From the NCBI GenBank assembly GCA_030770425.1, contig JASJFT010000009.1:62001-126000 (forward strand): 64,000 bases of DNA, in the 5' to 3' direction. The notes beneath the pieces were generated by a model. That model saw only the letters and a list, made by a program, of their open reading frames with translations. It did no database searches and was not told where the DNA came from. This DNA is from Darksidea phi (taxonomy: Eukaryota; Ascomycota; Dothideomycetes; Pleosporales; Lentitheciaceae). Of this stretch, positions 56,533 through 64,000 are shown piece by piece. Every line of letters begins with the position of its first letter. Position 1 is the stretch's first letter. A program made the position numbers and the translations under genes.

Positions 56533-58008
56533 TCATTTCACATCCTTCAGCGCAGGATCATTTGCCAGCACCAAGACTGGAAGAGCCGGGGCCAGCGTCG
56601 CCACCGAAACGTGCGGCCACCTCAGTACTCCGAAATCAAGCATTACGGTCTGCGAGTACTGGATCTGCGTAGATCTCACTGTGATCGTTTTGCCCGGAGC
56701 TGCTACGACACGCCTTAGCTGAATCTTGAACCGCGGGCCAGGGACGCCGTCTTTGTCATCCTTTGGCGGGAAGACAGGATCGTTTTTTGGGTCGGTATAA
56801 GTACCTGGCGGGATGAAGACCTCATGTTTCACGGTGGAAACCCAGTATGTGCACTCCACATTAACTGCATTGGCATTGCCGGGAACTGACGGCAGGTTGT
56901 TGATGTCTCGCTTCTGGCCGCTCATAAGGAAAGCTATGTTTGCCACACCGCCACCTGGCAGTTTTGGATGCTGCGTCTGCACCGTAAAAGTCATGTGGCT
57001 TTCGATATCTTTACCCTTATTGATAGCCTCAAGGACTTTATTCGGGTCGTTCATACTTTCCACATTGAAGGTGCCCTCTTGAAGGAACTTCTTGATCTCC
57101 ACCGGCTCGCGCAGTCTTCCCTCATCGATTTCGTTGTTGTTTTCCTCGGCGCTCACAGTGGTTTCCTTCGTACCTGGAACCCTGATTTTCTCTGGCTGAT
57201 CTTGGCTTCGAAACCTCACGGGACGTTTTGGCTCGGGTTTCTCTCCCGGCTTCACTGGAGCAGGTATAACAAAAGGCGTGATGTCGGCTGGCGGAAATAT
57301 TGGACCCTTGTCTTTCACCGTCTGGGGCTCGAAGGCTTGCGCGTTCAGAGTTGTGCCGTGCGGGATGGATCCCATGCGACAGATGGTGGGTCCATCTGTC
57401 TTTGGACTCGTCGTTTGAGGGATGCGCATGAAGAGACCCTGTTCGAAGTGGAGATTGATCTTATTGTTGACAAGGTCTGCCTTTCCTGTCTTCTCATTGA
57501 GATGATCAGAAACGGTTTGTTGGTACGGTATTCCGGTCAGCGTTACTCGTTTTTGGTTATCGAAACCCCGGTTTGGAACTTCGCTAAGGATCGATGACTC
57601 CATGAACTGCAATGTTTCCTTGGTGAGATTAATCTCAAGCAGATTGTCCTCCGAGGGTGACTTGAAGCCGTTCCTCGGACGGAAAATGGTGTTCATTCCT
57701 GTACCTTGGAATGTGCCGACAAACTTCTTGAGGACGGTGCCCAAACACTCGTCATCTGGTGGGTGTTCAGTGATCTTTTTCGGCTTTGGTAAATCCGGAA
57801 CTCCGGTTATGATTGAATTGGTCGGGACTCCAGTTACCATTTTCTTCATTGGTTTGAAATCATGGCTCTGTAGATTCAAGTGATCATTAGGAGGCTCTTC
57901 GGTGTCCTCTTCTCGACGTCCGTCAACTGAGGTGATAGCGAAGCCCGGCTCCACAGTGAAGCTTCGTACACTATCGGTGATTTCATGGGGAAGGATTTGT
58001 GTAGCCAT
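56533..58008 (-). CDS. Conserved protein of unknown function, 491 aa, intronless
   Basis: One long exon; the Met at 58008 (ATQILPHEITDSVRS) is preferred over the in-frame ATG at 58143 because the preceding 45 residues look like untranslated sequence. Recognisable blocks are FVGTFQGTGMNTIFRPRNG, LLEINLTKETLQF, RMGSIPHGTTLNAQA and PPADITPFVIP. From memory these recur in a family of fungal and bacterial proteins of unknown function. A Lys/Pro-rich linker separates this from a C-terminal part (SHMTFTVQTQHPKLPGGGVA, TYWVSTVKHEVFIPPGTYTD) that repeats the beta-rich style. No signal peptide or TM segment. No enzymatic motif identified. Confidence 0.75.
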   Translation of the reverse strand: MATQILPHEITDSVRSFTVEPGFAITSVDGRREEDTEEPPNDHLNLQSHDFKPMKKMVTGVPTNSIITGVPDLPKPKKITEHPPDDECLGTVLKKFVGTFQGTGMNTIFRPRNGFKSPSEDNLLEINLTKETLQFMESSILSEVPNRGFDNQKRVTLTGIPYQQTVSDHLNEKTGKADLVNNKINLHFEQGLFMRIPQTTSPKTDGPTICRMGSIPHGTTLNAQAFEPQTVKDKGPIFPPADITPFVIPAPVKPGEKPEPKRPVRFRSQDQPEKIRVPGTKETTVSAEENNNEIDEGRLREPVEIKKFLQEGTFNVESMNDPNKVLEAINKGKDIESHMTFTVQTQHPKLPGGGVANIAFLMSGQKRDINNLPSVPGNANAVNVECTYWVSTVKHEVFIPPGTYTDPKNDPVFPPKDDKDGVPGPRFKIQLRRVVAAPGKTITVRSTQIQYSQTVMLDFGVLRWPHVSVATLAPALPVLVLANDPALKDVK

Positions 58009-59727
58009 TGTGGTAGTTGAAGATTGAGTGGAGCGAAATAGGTAATAGAAAGAAGTTGTGACTGGACAGCCTGGATAGTTGTTGGAAACATGAACATAAT
58101 CGCACCGGGCCTGGTGAGACCTTTTATCTTCCACCCTGGGCATACAACATAGTGCTATTCAGCCCTTATCTTCAGCTTCGACTCTCAGCCAGCCACCTTG
58201 CAAGCCTCGAAAGTTGACTTGCTGAACACTGGGGGGAGAAGGGAGGGGGGGTTGGATGTGCGGGCTTGGGTCTAGGCGGTCGATGCTGCAAGTCTGAAGG
58301 AGCTGAAAGCTGAAAGCTGAAAGCCTATACTTAGTGCCAACTCTAACAAAACAGTACGCAATCAGTCCAGACTCCGCTATCACCCGCCATGACTGTAAAG
58401 ACACGCTACTGTCCCCGCTCATGTGAACTGAAGGGCACAGGGCGTTAACCTGGCCTGCGTAGGATGCATTGCATGTTCAGAAACGAGCCTATAAACGTCT
58501 CTCTCACCCACATGTGGACAGTCGCATGCAAGTCAGTCACAATCTGATACCGACTCTATGTAGAATATCTTAGCGACGAAGAGGGGAAGCTGACCTAGTA
58601 ACATCTCTATCCATTTCTGACCACTCTATTATGGTCGGTCTCGGCCCATCAATTTGGAGCATCACTGAATCTCCATAGTGCATCACTAAACCTACAGCTA
58701 TCGGGAAAAAGAAGAGGTTGAGAAGAGAGTTGATGTTCACACTCGGTCTTCAGCTCTATATGCTGCACGCATGTGGATCTTACTGCAGTAGCAAAGCATG
58801 CATTTGTTGAGCGCCCAGAAGCCGGGTGGCGCCTTTGTGGAAGCTGACTAGTCAGCCACTGTACCAAACCATGTGTTTGGAGAGACTGCGCATGGTAACC
58901 TGGAGTATGTAAGCGCGGTTGAGGCAACGCTACGCGGGTAACACGTCCGCGGGCATTGACTTACCGTTGGAAGTATGGTGAAACAGATAGCAGTAGCGGC
59001 GAGACAGCCGTTAGCTGAAGAGGCGCTGAATGTGTTGTTCAGCTGATCTGCATGCCTGGAATGGCGACCAATGAGATTGGATTTGTAAACTGCACCAAGT
59101 ATGCTTTTCGTACACAATAAGCGAGCACGAAGATGGCAACATAATCTAGACTGCAGTTGATCAACACCTGACGCTGGAGAGACCAATCATGGAAGATGTG
59201 TTCCCCGCTTTCGCGCCTGCGTGTTTCGGCTTTGCTATCAACAAGTACGCGCTCTTGGTCGCTCCTGCAAGGCGCAGGTAAGATCCGGTTTAATGCTTCA
59301 GTGGTTGGTGAAGCTGCACTTCGATAAGGTCCAGCTTCTCCACCGTTAAGCAGAGCAGCCAATAATACCGCGAAGTATCCTTAGGCATGCATTGATGCCT
59401 CAAATACGGCTTCATGGTGGCTACCTGATAAAACCATCTAGATTGAAGAATCCGGATTGCGGAGAAGGTTTGACGAGGGGGGGGTGCACAATGCAAGCCA
59501 TGTCGGGGAGAACATGCTGTTGTGGAGCTGAGACAGCTTTGCGCGCAGCAGGAGCTGAAGCATGCCCCGGGATAGAAGCTGCAAGCACAGTGTCGATGGT
59601 TTAAATAGGACTGTGAAACGCACACAGATGAGTAGACCAGCCATTTTCTCAGGCCTTTCGCCTTGCTGAGGTAGTCAGCAATCCTTACTCTATTCTATTT
59701 TCCCGCTCAATCTGGCCGTCTCGCGCG
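58009..59727. other. Divergent intergenic region, about 1.7 kb
   Basis: It lies between the 491-aa protein gene (minus) and the oxidase gene (plus). No convincing gene; minus-strand ORFs at 58649-59625 are Cys/Ser-rich without family resemblance. Confidence 0.4.
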
Positions 59728-62136
59728 ATGTCTTCCGCCACTATCAAAACAGACCCCCGGGCGACGTTAGGAGAATGGCAAAAGACGTTCACGCTCAATA
59801 ACGTTGCCATCCACGCTACATTGCTTCCCAACGGTAAGATTCTGCACTGGGGTCGCCGTAAAGACCCCACGGACGAGAAAAGCCATGATTCACTCAACGA
59901 GAAGGAGACTTTGGCCTATATCTGGGACCCTACATCAATCAGTGCAGCTCATCCGAATGGGGTTACCAAGCACGCTTCAGGGCCAAAGGACTCCAAGGGT
60001 CGAACCGTTAACCTATTCTGCTCTGGGCACACCTTGTTACCAAATGGCAAAGTGCTCGTGGTTGGAGGGCACATTATCGACAGTCACGGTCTGAAACAGG
60101 CTTGCATCTATGATCCTGACAACGATACATGGACCCCCCAAGACCCTATGAACGATGGCCGCTGGTATCCTTCAGCTCTGACCTTACCTGATGGCACAGT
60201 ATTTGTAGCCTCAGGAAGTCATGGAGTGCCAGACAAGGCTGTTAGGACTTTGAACAACGTCAACCCGCAGATTTGGGTTGACGAGGACAATGGCTGGGTT
60301 TCTGCGCCACCAACGCCCCACGAGATTTCCGCCCTATACCCGCGTCTCCATCTCACTCCAAAAGGCCGTATTTTCATGGTAGGCCCACTACGATCGTCCA
60401 TGTTCTTGACGCTCCCTTCAGCTACCGATTTCAAGACTGAATGGTTTCAAGATCAAGATTGGGGCAGATGGTTATGGACCGGCTTCGACGAATTTCCGGA
60501 CCCCAACGATAAGGAGCACCTGAAACCTTCACTATCATTGCAACGCTCTGGAGCGCAACGAAATGAGGCTCCCTCCGTCATGTATGACAGTGGGAAGATC
60601 GTGTACATCGGTGGTGGTGGTGGCGGCGATGGTAAACCAGGGACCAACACGGTAGAAAGTATTGATTTAAACGTGCCAAAACCAGAGTGGAAGGCCGAAA
60701 CGAGTATGAATAATAATCGCCGTCAACACAACGCTACCGTCTTACCCGACGGCACTGTGCTCGTGACCGGAGGGTCTCGAGGAGCAGGGTTCAACAACTT
60801 AAACGCAGATCAACTCGTAAAGGAAGCCGAGCTATGGGATCCCGTGACGAATCCAGCAAAACCGATATGGACTAGGTTGGCCCACGAGGAGAAGGAGCGC
60901 TGCTACCATTCGATCTCGCTGCTGCTACCAGATGGCCAAGTCTTATCCGCTGGCGGTGGAGAATACCAGCCGGACGACCTCCCTGGCGTGCAGCAACCCA
61001 ATAAGAATGCAGGTGATAATACTGGGCCCGGGGGTTTGCCCAACAAGAGAGAACATTCAATCAAAGAAGCGCAATTGTTCAAGCCCCCCTACTTCTTCAA
61101 AAACAATGGCCGCAGACCAGCCAAGCCAATCGCGCCCTCTTACATCATCTACGACAAGGAGTTCGAAGTCACTGTTGGTGCGAACGATGATATCCGAAAG
61201 GTGAGCTTGGTGCGGCTTGGCTCCGTGACGCATTCGTGTAACATGAATCAATCCCTCATGTTCTTGGACATCAGAAAGCGAGACAAATCCAAGAACAAGA
61301 TCACCGTACAAGCTCCTTCGAACCCGATCCTCGCCCCGCCGGGTCCGCAGCCGCCTGCTCAAATCAAGATGGCTCCTCCAGGTCATTATATGCTCTTTGT
61401 ACTGGATCAGTTCAATGTTCCGTCTGAAGCTCCTATTGTACTGGTCAAAGCAGCCACCGAACCAGAGCCGCTGAAAGTACCGCTCGGTAAACGCCTTGTG
61501 CAGATGGCCCCTTCCATCGAACCGGTCCAGCTGCTGCAGCGCAACGAGGACATCATCACGAAATCAGAAGTGCCACCTGTCACTGTCGGCCTGAAACCTG
61601 GATGCCCATACGGCCTTGCCGCGTGCTGGGGTGGTGCTTTCGAGGCACTTCGTCACATTAGCGACATCGACGTTGTCCGCCCAGTACCAAGTTACGAAGA
61701 GTCTGTTGCTTATGTCTACCTGAAGAAAGATGTTCTGCCAGACATTGGCGTATGGCGCAGTCAGTTTCAGAAGGTCGCTAACGGCTCGTATGTCATGCGT
61801 GGCATTGAGGTTACTCTCGCGGGTACGGTTACAAGGAAACGTATCGGCGACAATGAGCATTTTGTCATTCTGGATGATTCGAACAAGGCTGAAGTGGTCC
61901 TTGCGCAGCTCCAGGAAGGGAGCAAGGTCCAGTGGGATAGGACGACTGGGGAACCACAATCGAGCACCACTGAGGAGGCTGCTGCATTCGTCCGCCTCTC
62001 TAAGGCTGTTACTCAACATGAAGAGGGCTTGAAGTTAGAGGTGACTGGACCCCTTCAGAAGAAAGATGCGGGCAGTTCCTCCTTGGAGGTCCGAGAGTGG
62101 AAGGTTGTGGACACAAGCGCAACTTCTTCATCTTAA
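59728..62136 (+). CDS. Glyoxal/galactose-oxidase-like copper radical oxidase, cytosolic-type
   Basis: Single exon, 802 aa. Kelch-type beta-propeller repeats (TLLPNGKILHWG, HTLLPNGKVLVVGG, ATVLPDGTVLVTGGS, ISLLLPDGQVLSAGGG) form residues about 25-450. A DUF1929-type beta-sandwich follows to about 590 (RRPAKPIAPSYIIYDKEFEV, GSVTHSCNMNQ, PPGHYMLFVLD). The residues of the AA5 copper-radical site are all present: Cys98 in LFCSGH and Tyr147 in GRWYPS (the Cys-Tyr cofactor), Tyr393-His394 in RCYHS, and His502 in THS. Such enzymes oxidise aldehydes or alcohols and make hydrogen peroxide. No signal peptide is visible, whereas known members are secreted, and a further about 210 residues (595-802) of unknown fold are appended. 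The glyoxal-oxidase side is favoured by the lack of a galactose-binding N-terminal domain. Confidence 0.88.
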   Translation: MSSATIKTDPRATLGEWQKTFTLNNVAIHATLLPNGKILHWGRRKDPTDEKSHDSLNEKETLAYIWDPTSISAAHPNGVTKHASGPKDSKGRTVNLFCSGHTLLPNGKVLVVGGHIIDSHGLKQACIYDPDNDTWTPQDPMNDGRWYPSALTLPDGTVFVASGSHGVPDKAVRTLNNVNPQIWVDEDNGWVSAPPTPHEISALYPRLHLTPKGRIFMVGPLRSSMFLTLPSATDFKTEWFQDQDWGRWLWTGFDEFPDPNDKEHLKPSLSLQRSGAQRNEAPSVMYDSGKIVYIGGGGGGDGKPGTNTVESIDLNVPKPEWKAETSMNNNRRQHNATVLPDGTVLVTGGSRGAGFNNLNADQLVKEAELWDPVTNPAKPIWTRLAHEEKERCYHSISLLLPDGQVLSAGGGEYQPDDLPGVQQPNKNAGDNTGPGGLPNKREHSIKEAQLFKPPYFFKNNGRRPAKPIAPSYIIYDKEFEVTVGANDDIRKVSLVRLGSVTHSCNMNQSLMFLDIRKRDKSKNKITVQAPSNPILAPPGPQPPAQIKMAPPGHYMLFVLDQFNVPSEAPIVLVKAATEPEPLKVPLGKRLVQMAPSIEPVQLLQRNEDIITKSEVPPVTVGLKPGCPYGLAACWGGAFEALRHISDIDVVRPVPSYEESVAYVYLKKDVLPDIGVWRSQFQKVANGSYVMRGIEVTLAGTVTRKRIGDNEHFVILDDSNKAEVVLAQLQEGSKVQWDRTTGEPQSSTTEEAAAFVRLSKAVTQHEEGLKLEVTGPLQKKDAGSSSLEVREWKVVDTSATSSS

Positions 62137-63149
62137 CCAAGGAAGCGACTATGACGGAACCTAATTTGATCCAGCGTACATATGTAATGAGAATGCATTT
62201 GCTTTACTGTCTGCATGCTTTTACAAAGTCGTTTTCAAGAGGCTTTCCCTTACATTGTTTCTCTTCACAGGCTCTTTCTTATGAGATGCCTCTCATTGCG
62301 ATACGATGAATGCAGTCACGTCATCAAACAACCCAGTACTTCGTAAGCCCCCAAATACCTTTGTGTCGGTAGCATTTGGTACCAGGGTATGTACCGCACT
62401 GTGGAATCCGCACGTTCTATCAAAAGATGGTCTGGCACCTACCGCGCAGACGAACAATTCGGATCCTTCGGAATCGCAAAGCTCATCGCGGCGACCTTCC
62501 AGGTAGCGAATCCATTTCGAAGGAGTCCAGCGAAGCTTATCAGTCGCATCTACCTCTCATTTTGCATTTTTTCAGTGTTCCTTGGATAATAATGACCACC
62601 TGAGAGTACGTGGTATGGAGCGCATTGATAATTGGTTCTAAGAGACTCAAAACCTCGCATGCTTCCGGGAGCGAATAGAGAGTGCCATCGGTCAATAGCC
62701 GGATCTCGATACATAGGCCTTCCATAACAGTGCCCTCCATAACGACCTGTAGTAGGAGTACACATGCTCCCAAGCGTCGTCGTCCTCGGTGATACACTTC
62801 CCATTGCCTTGGTACAAGTGCTGCATGAAAATCGCTTTCCGAAGCTTGCAGTGAATGGGTAGGATGCCAAGGTGGAAAACGTCGCTATACAGGAAGGTGG
62901 GGAATTCTCGAACCTTGGGCCACTGCCCTGATTGCCACTGACCTACTGGATAGATCGTAAACTCTGGTTTGTTCTTGTGCTCGTAGAGAGCCTCAATGAT
63001 CTCCGTGGCGACAGCATGGCCTACAATATGTGGCTGCACAAACGTAGGTAGATTTTTAAGAAGTCATAGGAGCACTCGCCACCGTCTGCGACACCACTGT
63101 TCTTTCTCCATCTATGCGGGTGGGAAAAAGCTGTTCGTGCAATCATCCG
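62137..63149. other. Intergenic with a possible minus-strand exon at 62692-63039
   Basis: A minus-strand ORF at 62692-63039 (115 aa; EFTIYPVGQWQSGQWPKVRE, FPTFLYSDVFHLGILPIHCK) has protein-like composition but no recognised family or partner exon. It may be a gene fragment. Nothing else is visible. Confidence 0.3.
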
Positions 63150-63398
63150 ATCGTCTCTTCTGAGGATCTTCCAGCGAATTGGAATAGTGGAAAGGACGTG
63201 ATGGCGCTTCTCCTGGATTGGCGGGGAGACGAAGTCAAGATCACGGAGCAGGCGGTGAAGGCCGCCGCGTGTAACCCAGGAAAAGTAGTGCTCCAGTTCC
63301 TCCTTCAGAGAGATCCCACTCTCTCAGTGACGGAAGAGATCGTCAGAGCTGCTGCATGCAACCCAGGTGGCAAAGCTGCAATCGAGTTTCTTTCTTGA
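63150..63398 (+). pseudogene. NLR-type repeat fragment
   Basis: In-frame tandem units: SGKDVMALLLDWRGDEVKIT, then EQAVKAAACNPGK, then VTEEIVRAAACNPGGKAA. These resemble the about 30-residue repeats (KEVMxLLLxRRGDExxITE...VVKAAAGN) found at the C-terminus of some fungal NACHT proteins. Only about two units remain, with no NB domain in the window. A stop ends the frame at 63398. Confidence 0.6.
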
Positions 63399-64000
63399 AG
63401 TTGCCTCCCTTCTGTTTCTACTACGAAAAGCTTTCATTTACGACATACATGAAGGAACATGTTGTTCGGAACTTAAACGAGACAAAGTTAGTCTTAGAAG
63501 TAAGTGCTGTAAAGGAGTAGAAAAGCAGATGGTATCTTCTCTCCTTGAGTTTGGTAGTGGGCTGGGATAGCCTGCTGACTTGAAAACTGGTCAAAGCTAG
63601 GTTGAAGGCCGCAAATTACTTACTAATACATATGCAGAGCGGTCGAGCTGCCTAAGTACTTATGCATGATAAGTAACAGTAATCTAAGTGAATTGCCACC
63701 GGCTGTTGCCACCACATGCAGGGAGGGCGGCCGACCTGCACCGGCCAGAGGGTTGTGAGATGGTGTTAGTTCACCAAGTACTTATTAAGAAGTGTTATTG
63801 ACGAGCGATCTCTTTGAAGTTGAGATCGCGGCCGAAAATGGATGTGTGCTAAGGCGCTGTGAACCGTTACCGCCACGTACTCCACGCGGGCGATCTTTAT
63901 CGGTATCCGTAAACGCTGACGCAACAATATCAAATAATCAAGAATCCCCTACTTTCTATTCTCGCTCCGAATGCCCACCGTCTTATTGACTGCGACTCCA
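63399..64000. other. Intergenic to window end
   Basis: No gene recognised. Further units of the NLR-type repeat were looked for and not found. Confidence 0.35.

Noticed and set aside
1..64000. CRISPR arrays, bacterial operons, rRNA or tRNA genes
   Set aside because: The DNA is eukaryotic nuclear; no array or rRNA was seen, and no tRNA could be recognised by eye. A tRNAscan run would be decisive for tRNAs.

Overview
The window is nuclear DNA of a filamentous ascomycete (Pezizomycotina; the class cannot be fixed from this sequence). Genes lie on both strands and carry short GT..AG introns, mostly 43-88 bp. Families found mainly in moulds are present: HET, fungal STAND/NLR proteins, HeLo-like domains, SAT4/PTH11-type rhodopsin-domain proteins and CmcJ-type oxidoreductases. 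Gene-dense GC-balanced stretches are broken by AT-rich islands of inactivated repeats. The differences between repeat copies look like RIP (C-to-T and G-to-A in CpA/TpG contexts). All exon structures were assembled by hand from splice signals, reading-frame continuity and family conservation; there is no transcript evidence.

Layout. 0-3.6 kb: 3' end of a Bni4-like gene, a poly-A/N assembly gap and a tiny Cys-rich ORF. 3.6-7.7 kb: a transposon island with a foldback element, a hAT transposase remnant and a CACTA-like non-autonomous element. 8-16 kb: a CmcJ-like oxidoreductase, dipeptidyl peptidase III and an amidase. 16-34 kb: a self/non-self-recognition-like island with a hydrolase-NB-ARC-TPR NLR, a patatin/HeLo-like/pseudo-G-alpha fusion, a broken HET-CorA gene, a P-loop gene relic, an intact CorA-like membrane protein and WD40 debris. 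33.5-35.3 kb: a second repeat island. 35.6-46.7 kb: mostly housekeeping genes (ribosomal protein S25, a cytochrome-b5-fold protein, the TORC1 GTPase Gtr2, an 8-TM protein with an AT-hook, the SWR1 subunit Swc5, a rhodopsin-domain protein). 47-50 kb: gene debris. 50.3-54.2 kb: an 11-exon gene fusing a SesB-like alpha/beta-hydrolase to ubiquitin-like domains. 54.5-55.8 kb: a third repeat copy abutting an M24 peptidase relic. 56.5-62.1 kb: a 491-aa protein of unknown function and an 802-aa glyoxal/galactose-oxidase-like protein. 63 kb: an NLR-repeat scrap.

The most interesting candidates are two single-gene fusions. The first (50319-54246, 1084 aa) joins an alpha/beta-hydrolase of the type that heads fungal NLRs to a domain that aligns along its full length with ubiquitin, ends in RLVGG, and is followed by a second beta-grasp-like segment. 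The second (20790-24262, 1047 aa) joins a patatin phospholipase with intact catalytic motifs to a HeLo-like STAND N-terminal domain and a G-protein alpha fold that has lost its P-loop and NKxD motifs. The NLR at 16.2 kb and the ubiquitin-like fusion share the same hydrolase module with matching intron positions. This suggests effector modules being reused between NLR and non-NLR architectures. Functions in incompatibility or defence are inference only.
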